From NCBI GenBank assembly GCA_913040875.1, contig CAJWHX010000175.1, positions 1 through 7,065 on the forward strand: a DNA stretch of 7,065 nt, written 5' to 3'. The translations under genes and the position numbers were made by a program. This DNA comes from an uncultured Pseudomonadota bacterium (GTDB lineage Bacteria > Myxococcota > UBA796). Positions 1 to 5,585 of this stretch are shown in pieces (the first letter of the stretch is position 1; every line of letters begins with the position of its first letter). The notes beneath the pieces are model-generated. The model did not search any database and was not told the DNA's origin. It saw nothing but the letters and a program-made list of their open reading frames with translations.

Positions 1-62
1 TGTGAAAAAAACAATTACATGCAACGTAGCATTGCAAAATACACGCACACAACATTTTCCAA

Positions 63-650
63 TTGTCGTTAACTATGCCTGTTTTGGCTGTGTCATTGCA
101 CGAGTTGTACACAGGGCAACTTCCAAAATGGATAGGTGAAGGTATCACAGGTAGATTGAGAGAAATTCTATCGCAACTGGGTCATCTTGATCCACATAAA
201 CGGATGGAGATATCCGTGGGTGATTTTGATGCTTCACCGGAATCAAAGAAGATTCCAATAGAAGTACAAAACTCGACTAAAATATCGATGTTACCAAAGG
301 ATGTGAAAGAAGTTCCTGTCTTAGAGGACCCCCCTGTGAGGGATTCTACGCCGAGAGAGCAGCCGAAGATGGAAGACGGTTCGGAAAGTACGGGATGGTT
401 TACAAATCGGAAAATTAGTGACTATGCTCAGAAGATATCGATGGTCACTGGAATTGTAGCACTAATGATGATTCCATTTACTTTTATACCCACAATAGGG
501 GCTTGGGTAGATATACTTTTGTTGGCTCCATTGACCCTGTTGGGAACTTCACTGGCTGTGCTCTGTCAAAGTAGACGAGGGCTGTTGTTGAATGGGTGTA
601 TATTGTTTTGGTGTCTATTTCGATTTGCAATCGGTGGTGGGTGTCTCTAA
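63..650 (+). CDS. C-terminal fragment of a Ser/Thr protein kinase-like protein with a membrane tail (probably a remnant)
   Basis: The ORF runs from TTG at 63 (first ATG at 75) to TAA at 648-650, at most 195 residues. Residues 8-24 (LAVSLHELYTGQLP, then KWI) resemble kinase subdomain IX, where LGVxLYELLTGxLP is usual. LxxILxxLGHLDPHKR at about 32-47 resembles the last kinase helices with the DPxxR arginine. A charged, proline-rich linker of about 70 residues follows, then three hydrophobic segments at about 125-143, 149-168 and 174-193. The ATP-binding lobe and catalytic loop are missing, and no Shine-Dalgarno sequence precedes either start, so this is probably not an intact gene. The + frame beginning at base 2 is open from the left edge to 137 and reads NYACFGCVI at 71-97, which also resembles subdomain IX; a frameshift near 80-100 is therefore possible. 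Local composition is AT-rich. It could instead be a small membrane protein unrelated to kinases. The family call is inferred from motifs only. Confidence 0.5.
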   Translation: MSLTMPVLAVSLHELYTGQLPKWIGEGITGRLREILSQLGHLDPHKRMEISVGDFDASPESKKIPIEVQNSTKISMLPKDVKEVPVLEDPPVRDSTPREQPKMEDGSESTGWFTNRKISDYAQKISMVTGIVALMMIPFTFIPTIGAWVDILLLAPLTLLGTSLAVLCQSRRGLLLNGCILFWCLFRFAIGGGCL

Positions 651-766
651 TCCGATTGAGAAGCCTGTCATATACTTTGGGTTGAATAGTACTTAGTTCT
701 TCGAGGAAATAGGGTATCCATATTGCACCTTACTATAAATGAGTACGTCAATGAGTTTATCTATAG

Positions 767-806
767 TTGAAAGACGTTTTATTGTTGAGTAACTTTGGCA
801 TATGAT
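767..806 (+). promoter_or_regulatory. Weak candidate sigma-70-type promoter for the SRPBCC gene
   Basis: TTGAAA at 767-772 matches five of six bases of the -35 consensus. TAACTT lies 17 bases downstream at 790-795 but is a poor -10 box. TATGAT at 801-806 is a better -10 (five of six) but has no good -35 at standard distance. The position, 40-80 bases before the start codon, is sensible. In AT-rich DNA such matches are common, so confidence is low. Confidence 0.25.
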
Positions 807-835
807 ACCTTAGTGGTGTGTTAAAAAGTCCAAAA

Positions 836-840
836 AGGAG
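836..840 (+). promoter_or_regulatory. Ribosome binding site that fixes the SRPBCC start at 847
   Basis: AGGAG within AAAAAGGAG ends six bases before ATG at 847, an ideal spacing. It lies only three bases from the alternative TTG at 844, so ATG 847 is preferred. Confidence 0.75.
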
Positions 841-846
841 ATATTG

Positions 847-1485
847 ATGCTGTGGTTGATGATTTCAAGTGTGTTTGCCTATGACCCTTCTGTTGCCCAA
901 GGGCATACGGGTATTTTGACGCCGATTACCAGTGCACCGGATCCGATTGCAACTACTGAGGCTGAGAACACCAAATTGCAAGCGGGGGAGGTGGTTCTTC
1001 GTTCTGCCGCAGATGATTCAGGTGAAGGGCGTGGAGTGGCTGTACAATACGTGAGTGCTTCAGAATCTGTTGTGTGGGACACCATTTTGAACTATCCGAT
1101 GTACACCGAATGGGTCGACAATGTCGTGCAAAGTTCTGTTTACAAAACGGCTCCCGGCAAATGCGGGGATCAGAATTTATACGTTGAGCTCATCTCGAGC
1201 GTGATGTTCGTAAAGTTTGGGGTCTACACTATTAATTATCTCTGCAAAGAACAGCACTACATGCATTGGACCCTCGATTATGACCGTCAGTCGGACACCA
1301 AAGACATGGTGGGCTACTGGAGAGTCGAACAAATATCAACCAATCCATCGGTGACTCGAGTAGACTATGCGACCGAGATGCTGGTGACGGGTGTGCCAGA
1401 TTTCCTTGCTAGCTACCTCACGAAAGACGCGCTTATCAACGGCACGAAGTGGGTCAAGCGTGAAGCGGAGAAGGCGGTTAAGTAA
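847..1485 (+). CDS. Predicted exported SRPBCC/START-like lipid-binding-fold protein
   Basis: The 212-residue protein starts with a short hydrophobic stretch (LWLMISSVFA, residues 2-11) followed by possible signal-peptidase sites after VFA (11) or SVA (17). A low-complexity T/P/A/E linker runs to about residue 47. Residues 48-212 have the SRPBCC (polyketide cyclase/START-like) pattern: VAVQYVSASESVVWDTILNY at 64-83, matching the usual beta strand plus 'xVWxxLxDYxxYxxW' helix with YTEWVDNV at 86-93; central strands; and a long C-terminal helix (about 184-211) that closes the ligand cavity. Such domains bind hydrophobic ligands, so a periplasmic lipid-binding role is plausible, but the ligand is unknown. 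C106 and C133 could form a disulfide in the periplasm. The signal has no lysine or arginine in its N-region, so export is inferred rather than certain. The gene converges on the unknown gene at 1507 with 21 bases between stop codons, and I see no terminator hairpin there. Confidence 0.8.
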   Translation: MLWLMISSVFAYDPSVAQGHTGILTPITSAPDPIATTEAENTKLQAGEVVLRSAADDSGEGRGVAVQYVSASESVVWDTILNYPMYTEWVDNVVQSSVYKTAPGKCGDQNLYVELISSVMFVKFGVYTINYLCKEQHYMHWTLDYDRQSDTKDMVGYWRVEQISTNPSVTRVDYATEMLVTGVPDFLASYLTKDALINGTKWVKREAEKAVK

Positions 1486-1506
1486 GGCTCGTAAAACATG
1501 TCGTGA

Positions 1507-2562
1507 TCATTGATAGAGTTCTTCGCTGGTGTACAATTGATCTGCGATATCGCTGTAATCACCATCATCCAGATAGCAAAAATATATCCGCTTGGGGTAT
1601 TCGCCTTCCCATTCTTGTAGGGCTTGAATAATTCCCTGATGCTGACCATTTCCATAAGGCATGGTTGCAACCGTTTCCCACCTGTTTTCTAGGCAGATCT
1701 CTAGTATTTTTTTTGTATGCGGATAGGATTCTTGTTGAGAAATATTTTCGACATGGTACCAGTTATCTTGGTTGTATCCACGCCAAGCCCACTTGCGAAA
1801 TATACGGTATGTACAGAACAACCCATCGATTCTCAATAAAGAGGACAAAATACTTTCCTGCATAAAGATCGCTGTCACCGATCCGAAGCATCCTTGTTTA
1901 ATGTCAATATCATGTCGCTCCACCAATAAAAAAGACAGTCTATGAGGATTGTTTTTTAACGTTTTTGGAAAGTGATTCGGGATATTTTGTCTAGATATTG
2001 AATACTGTCTAGAGCAAAAAAATGAATGTGCTTCCTCATCCACCCAGACTTTCTCAATTTGACCATTGTTCTGAGGGAACCCAGTCCAATGACTTGGAGA
2101 ATATTCTGTATGGGCATGTTTTGGAAAGTGGTCGGTGTAGTATTGTAAAGGGAAGTCTGTTATTTGCAGTATCTTCCAGAAAAAATAGGAATCATTTGTA
2201 CATTCATAGTTTCCACCTTCTCGGCAGCCATCTGTTTTTCCAATAAATCCATGAAGTCGAATGTTTTCTTTGATTAAGAAATTGAGGGCGATATTGTTGT
2301 CTTCAATCATAATGATTGAAAAGTACGTTTCACTCTGAAAAACAGCCCCATCTTCTCCGATATAGATAGCGGGTTCATCAAATCGTAATGACTTTCCAAA
2401 TTTAGGATGTCTGAAATGTCGATATGAATCGATCAGAATGAGTCCATCAAAGCCCCATATTTTTGAGACGAGTCTGTAATCCCGACCACAAGAGGGATAG
2501 ATACAGAGTCGTTTTTTCGGAGTACACAACTTGCGTATGGCATCTTTGATATTCTCAAACAC
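1507..2562 (-). CDS. Hypothetical protein, 351 residues, unrecognised family
   Basis: I do not recognise this protein. It starts at GTG 2562, with AAAGGA at 2571-2576 eight bases upstream, and ends at TGA 1507-1509. It is soluble-looking, with no signal peptide or membrane helix, and is rich in aromatic residues and histidine, with ten cysteines. An N-terminal stretch (residues 18-48: RLCIYPSCGRDYR, then FDGLILIDSYRH) has the strand-loop-helix-strand-acid look of a Rossmann-like fold such as class I methyltransferases, but the glycine loop is not canonical. A C-terminal block (about 300-338: MPYGNGQHQG, a helix, then RIYFCYLDDGDYSDI) looks like a second alpha/beta unit and may be a conserved motif. 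Composition is distinctly more AT-rich than the sugar operon, for example about one third GC at 1921-1980 against half in the GH1 gene. That suggests separate, perhaps recent, acquisition. It is on the same strand as GH1 but 94 bases downstream of it, with its own possible promoter. Confidence 0.75.
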   Translation of the reverse strand: MFENIKDAIRKLCTPKKRLCIYPSCGRDYRLVSKIWGFDGLILIDSYRHFRHPKFGKSLRFDEPAIYIGEDGAVFQSETYFSIIMIEDNNIALNFLIKENIRLHGFIGKTDGCREGGNYECTNDSYFFWKILQITDFPLQYYTDHFPKHAHTEYSPSHWTGFPQNNGQIEKVWVDEEAHSFFCSRQYSISRQNIPNHFPKTLKNNPHRLSFLLVERHDIDIKQGCFGSVTAIFMQESILSSLLRIDGLFCTYRIFRKWAWRGYNQDNWYHVENISQQESYPHTKKILEICLENRWETVATMPYGNGQHQGIIQALQEWEGEYPKRIYFCYLDDGDYSDIADQLYTSEELYQ

Positions 2563-2570
2563 AACAGGAT

Positions 2571-2576
2571 TCCTTT
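2571..2576 (-). promoter_or_regulatory. Ribosome binding site supporting the GTG start at 2562
   Basis: Read on the - strand, AAAGGA lies eight bases before GTG 2562. This supports the non-ATG start for the unknown gene. Confidence 0.55.
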
Positions 2577-2590
2577 CTGAGAGGGTGTGT

Positions 2591-2630
2591 ATTTTACTCG
2601 ATCAATATACTGATCTAGAGTCTATTGTAA
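2591..2630 (-). promoter_or_regulatory. Candidate promoter and operator-like inverted repeat upstream of the unknown gene
   Basis: GATCA at 2600-2604 and TGATC at 2611-2615 form a perfect inverted repeat with a six-base spacer. On the - strand, TAAAAT (2591-2596) matches five of six -10 bases and lies just downstream of the repeat. An alternative pair is TTACAA (2625-2630) with TATATT (2604-2609), though the 15-base spacing is short. A dimeric repressor site overlapping a promoter would look like this, but the arms are short and chance is possible. Confidence 0.3.
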
Positions 2631-2656
2631 GGAGCATCAGTGATTTATCGGAATCT

Positions 2657-4078
2657 TTAAGATTGCCTCGTCACAATCTTCGCATAGGCTTTCGCACCGT
2701 CACGTAAGGTGCGCTCTTGGGTCTCAAAGTCTACAGCATACAAGCCAAATCGCATGTCGTAGCCTTCTGCCCATTCAAAGTTGTCGAGGAGTGACCAATA
2801 TTGGTATCCACGCACGTCGATGCCTTCTGACATCGCCTTCTTCATCGCATACAGATAACGCTCAATCCAGTCCTGCCTTCGATCATCCAAGTTGTCAGGA
2901 ATGCCGTTTTCGGTGATGATGATCGGCTTTTCTAGAGAGGAGATGCGCTGAATGGCTCTGTAGAACCCTTCAGGGTAGGTGGTGTAGGGGAAGTCTGTCA
3001 TGACCTGTCCCTTCCGTCCCCAGCCCTTGAAAGGAGGACCAGACGATGCCTCGATACCACGGCGGATGTTGATCAGCAGATTGGAGTAATAGTTGAGTCC
3101 AATGAAGTCTGTGGCTCCTTCAGATTCAGAGACATCGACACGCATGTTGATGAAAGGGCGCCATTTGATTTCAAAGACACCGTCTCGGATGGCACGAATC
3201 AGACTCTCGTTGTAGACCTCATCGATGAATCTGCAGATGACCCAGTGGATTGGGTTCCAGCGGCTCCATGGATCAAACTGAAAGATGTTCTTTACCAGAC
3301 CGATTTGTGCCTTGTCTCCATTTGGAAGAGACTTGAGTTTCTTGTAGACCCGAGTGTGAGACTTCACCAAGTTGAGCAGTACCGTCCCGACCTTTTCGAG
3401 AGAGTTTTTGCCCGGTGGAAACACTCCGAGTCCCCAGCCCATCGTCGCAAACGGTCCGCACTCGTTGTGGGTGCACCAATACTCGACCCTGTCAGAGTAG
3501 GCGGTGAACATTGTCTCGGCGAAACGCAAAAAATGTTCGATGTTTTCTTCTTTTTCAAAAGACCCAATCTCTTCAAACCAGAGGGGGTGACTGAAGTGGT
3601 GGAGGGTGACCATCGGTTTGATACCATTTTCCAAGCAGGCATCAATCAGGTCGCTGTAATGTTGGATGGCCTCTTGATCATATTCTCCTGGCTTGGGTTC
3701 GATTCGAGACCAGGCGATGCTGAATCGATAGCTGTTGATCCCCAAGTCTTGAGCAGCGATTCGCATGTCGTCGCGGTATCGATGGAAGTGATCGCAGGCA
3801 TCTCCCGCCTTCTGTCCTTTGTGGATGCGCGGATTGCCTTGATCGTCGGTTGAGTTTTCCCACATGGTCCAGTTGGAGGGTTTGTTGTGTCCTTCGACTT
3901 GAAATGCGGCAGTGGCAGATCCCCATAGAAAATCTTCAGGCCAGTCAGCGGTGTAGATGCTTTGAACATCCTCTTTGGACCAATCCCACAAGGTTTCTGG
4001 ATACAGAATCGACCATCGCATCACAAATCGGAGTGTAATGAGTGTGATAATGCTAAGTAAAACGTACACAATGGTCAT
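2657..4078 (-). CDS. Glycoside hydrolase family 1 beta-glycosidase with N-terminal membrane anchor
   Basis: The 473-residue enzyme cleaves beta-glucosides or beta-galactosides with retention of configuration. ATG 4078 is chosen because GGAGGAG (4085-4091) sits six bases upstream; a TTG at 4093 would overlap that site. Residues 2-16 form a hydrophobic helix ending in R17 and R21. The GH1 barrel starts at about residue 46 with FLWGSATAAFQVEG (50-63). Visible active-site elements are H161 in TLHHFSHPLW, acid/base E206 in THNEC, N329 and Y331 in LNYY, nucleophile E390 in ITENG, and W428, E435 and W436 in YWSLLDNFEW followed by GYDMRFGL. The FEW triplet is typical of non-phosphorylated sugar enzymes; 6-phospho-beta-glycosidases carry a phosphate-binding Ser/Lys/Tyr set instead. 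Length is normal for GH1 plus an anchor. As the last gene of the sugar operon it probably supplies free hexose. Glucosidase versus galactosidase specificity cannot be read from motifs; the context favours galactosides. Confidence 0.93.
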   Translation of the reverse strand: MTIVYVLLSIITLITLRFVMRWSILYPETLWDWSKEDVQSIYTADWPEDFLWGSATAAFQVEGHNKPSNWTMWENSTDDQGNPRIHKGQKAGDACDHFHRYRDDMRIAAQDLGINSYRFSIAWSRIEPKPGEYDQEAIQHYSDLIDACLENGIKPMVTLHHFSHPLWFEEIGSFEKEENIEHFLRFAETMFTAYSDRVEYWCTHNECGPFATMGWGLGVFPPGKNSLEKVGTVLLNLVKSHTRVYKKLKSLPNGDKAQIGLVKNIFQFDPWSRWNPIHWVICRFIDEVYNESLIRAIRDGVFEIKWRPFINMRVDVSESEGATDFIGLNYYSNLLINIRRGIEASSGPPFKGWGRKGQVMTDFPYTTYPEGFYRAIQRISSLEKPIIITENGIPDNLDDRRQDWIERYLYAMKKAMSEGIDVRGYQYWSLLDNFEWAEGYDMRFGLYAVDFETQERTLRDGAKAYAKIVTRQS

Positions 4079-4084
4079 AGAAGA

Positions 4085-4091
4085 CTCCTCC
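4085..4091 (-). promoter_or_regulatory. Strong ribosome binding site of the GH1 gene
   Basis: GGAGGAG on the - strand, six bases before ATG 4078, is a near-perfect Shine-Dalgarno sequence. It rules against the longer TTG start at 4093 and gives this last gene independent translation, unlike the overlapping genes upstream of it. Confidence 0.8.
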
Positions 4092-4116
4092 AACCTAGGA
4101 CTTTGGACCTTGAGGG

Positions 4117-4950
4117 TTAAGAAAGCTTACATTGCGAAATAGACGCACCCTCTACACCAACTGGTATCAAGAAAGTCAATCCTGCGAAAGAATCTTCTTC
4201 AAGTCCAATACTGGCTGTCGTCACCAGCAAGTGGGACCCCACAAATGCACAGCTGGTCGGTTGTGAAGTTGGTAGCTCAATGATTTCTTTTACAGAACCG
4301 TCGGGTGCATATTGAACGACTCTCGAACCGCCCCATTGTGCATTCCACAGGCAACCGTTGGCATCCACTGCTGAACCATCGGGATAGTAGTCCGTACCTT
4401 TTAGCGAGACAAATATCTCACGGTCACCCAGTTCACCCGTTTCCGTGTTGAATGCCATCCGCCAGATGGTTTGCTGTGCAGAGTCCGCAAAGTACATTAG
4501 TGTGCCGTCTGGACTCCAAGCAAAGGTGTTGGATATTTTGATGCCGTCTAGATGTTTATGGAGACCTCTTTCAGGATGGTATGAATAGAGTGCTCCCGAT
4601 ACCTCTTCCTCTGCATCATCCATCGTACCAAACCAAAATGCACCATCCGGACCCACCTTACCATCGTTGGTTCGATTGGAGGTTGGCTCCGGTACCGTAA
4701 GGTGTTGCGTGAGTGTTCGAGTGGTCGGTTCATATAGATATAGACCATTTTCGGCGGCGACAATCAATGCGCCAGAAGTGGTAAGACCGAGTGCACTCGG
4801 TCTTACCGTTAGGTTGTGCTCCGTGTGATCTCTACCAATGACTTGGTGAATCGTGCTGGATTTGATGTCTACCCACCATAGGGTCTTGGTTTCGGCATCC
4901 CACAGTGGTGACTCTCCAAGAATGCACTTGTGTTCGAGTATTGGAGTCAT
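4117..4950 (-). CDS. SMP-30/gluconolactonase/LRE family sugar lactonase
   Basis: This 277-residue beta-propeller enzyme is expected to hydrolyse an aldonolactone, probably galactono-lactone, to the aldonate using a divalent metal. The family's three metal ligands are present: E13 in LGESPLW, N141 in ISNTFAWSPDG and D191 in YPDGSAVDANG. The substrate-side residues R93 and N95 are in SNRTNDGKVGPDG. Length is typical of bacterial members. ATG 4950 is chosen because AGGAG (4956-4960) lies five bases upstream and the start overlaps the dgoA stop as ATGA; a GTG at 4974 is the alternative. The gene is followed after 38 bases by GH1. It carries a perfect 28-bp palindrome across codons V49-T57 (4780-4807), which does not interrupt the protein pattern. 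In the pathway this is the step between the SDR dehydrogenase and the dehydratase. The exact lactone substrate is inferred from neighbours. Confidence 0.9.
   Translation of the reverse strand: MTPILEHKCILGESPLWDAETKTLWWVDIKSSTIHQVIGRDHTEHNLTVRPSALGLTTSGALIVAAENGLYLYEPTTRTLTQHLTVPEPTSNRTNDGKVGPDGAFWFGTMDDAEEEVSGALYSYHPERGLHKHLDGIKISNTFAWSPDGTLMYFADSAQQTIWRMAFNTETGELGDREIFVSLKGTDYYPDGSAVDANGCLWNAQWGGSRVVQYAPDGSVKEIIELPTSQPTSCAFVGSHLLVTTASIGLEEDSFAGLTFLIPVGVEGASISQCKLS
4780..4807. repeat. Perfect 28-bp palindrome inside the lactonase gene
   Basis: The half-site GGTAAGACCGAGTG (4780-4793) is followed immediately by its exact reverse complement (4794-4807). In RNA it could form a hairpin with a 12-bp stem and TGCA loop; in DNA it could be a dimer binding site or cruciform. 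No T-run follows on either strand, so a simple intrinsic terminator is unlikely. Its function is unknown. Confidence 0.9.
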
Positions 4951-5585
4951 GTGTTCTCCTGAGTTTGTTGCCACTGACGGCCGGCTTCGACGAGCAATGT
5001 AGCCTTTTGTCTGATTGTGTCGATCGAGTCTGTGGGTTTAAAAATACTGCTGCCGACTCCAAATCCTTCGACTGTGGTCCAAGCTGGTATCGTTGAGGCG
5101 GAGATGCCACCCACGGCGAACAGTTTTGTATGCGCCGGAAGGACAGAACGCACGGCTTTCACCAAGGGTTGTCCAGCAACGTTGGCAGGGAAGATTTTGA
5201 GGTTCGACGCGCCTGCATCGAGTGCGGCAAACATCTCAGATGGCGTGAAGACTCCTGGCATCGGCAATAAACCCAGTTCGAGAGCGGTTGTGATCAGCAG
5301 TGGATTGGTGTGCGGCATCACGGCAATCGTTCCACCAGCATCCTTAAGGGAACGTAGATTGTCAACACTGCGCAGTGTTCCAGCTCCCACAGCGCAATCT
5401 TCAGGCAGCGATTGTCGTAGAATCGCGATGCTTTCATACGGTGACGGAGAATTGATGGGAACTTCGAGTACCCTCAATCCAGACTGATAGAGTGTTTCAC
5501 CGACAATTTGGGCTCTGTCTGGTGTGAGTCCGCGTAAAATGCCCACCAATGGGCATGTCTGAATGGCTGTATCAAATGGTGTCAC
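4947..5585 (-). CDS. dgoA: 2-dehydro-3-deoxy-6-phosphogalactonate (KDPGal) aldolase
   Basis: This 212-residue class I (Schiff-base) aldolase of the KDPG/KDPGal family splits KDPGal into pyruvate and D-glyceraldehyde 3-phosphate in the cytoplasm. Family landmarks in order are LVGILRGLTPDRA (13-25), VLEVPINSP with the proton-transfer glutamate E41 (39-47), VGAGTL (66-71), MPGVFTPSE (109-117), LKIFPAN with Schiff-base lysine K130 (129-135), FAVGGIS (156-162) and the phosphate-binding GVGSSIF (176-182). The sequence reads like E. coli DgoA along its whole length, with E41 and K130 equivalent to its E37 and K126. GTG 5585 is preferred because GGAG (5591-5594) is five bases upstream. It overlaps dgoK by 14 bases and the lactonase by 4. 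KDPG activity cannot be excluded, since the families overlap, but the adjacent dgoK points to the galactonate route. Confidence 0.93.
   Translation of the reverse strand: MTPFDTAIQTCPLVGILRGLTPDRAQIVGETLYQSGLRVLEVPINSPSPYESIAILRQSLPEDCAVGAGTLRSVDNLRSLKDAGGTIAVMPHTNPLLITTALELGLLPMPGVFTPSEMFAALDAGASNLKIFPANVAGQPLVKAVRSVLPAHTKLFAVGGISASTIPAWTTVEGFGVGSSIFKPTDSIDTIRQKATLLVEAGRQWQQTQENT
5364..5379. repeat. Perfect 16-bp palindrome inside dgoA
   Basis: AACACTGC is followed directly by GCAGTGTT. It is unrelated in sequence to the 28-bp palindrome in the lactonase gene. About 0.1 palindromes of this length are expected by chance in 7 kb, so this is only mildly notable. Confidence 0.6.

Larger units (their letters stand above)
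651..843. other. Intergenic region of 193 bases
   Basis: This AT-rich gap separates the kinase-like fragment from the SRPBCC gene. I see no ORF, RNA gene or hairpin followed by a T-run in it. Its only recognisable content is a weak promoter candidate and the ribosome binding site of the downstream gene at the right end. Confidence 0.6.

Noticed and set aside
2302..2320. Inverted repeat TTCAATCAT / ATGATTGAA with a one-base spacer inside the unknown gene
   Set aside because: Nine-base arms in AT-rich coding DNA are expected by chance at an appreciable rate when all spacings are allowed, and the location gives no functional hint.
2652..2664. AATCTT/AAGATT repeat across the GH1 stop codon as a terminator
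   Set aside because: The arms are six bases, AT-only apart from one pair each, with a one-base spacer and no following T-run, so it cannot form a stable terminator hairpin.
3245..3853. Long + strand ORF of about 200 codons opposite the GH1 gene
   Set aside because: It lies entirely within the GH1 coding sequence, whose motifs are unmistakable. The translation shows no domain pattern, and no ribosome binding site is evident.
5017..5487. + strand ORF opposite dgoA
   Set aside because: It is antisense to a confidently identified aldolase and is rich in Ala, Pro and Ser in the manner of a shadow frame.
5539..5556. Hairpin ATGCCCA-CCAA-TGGGCAT near the start of dgoA
   Set aside because: A seven-base stem within coding sequence is weak evidence. 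It encodes a normal part of the aldolase (the region before LVGILRG), and no regulatory context supports it.
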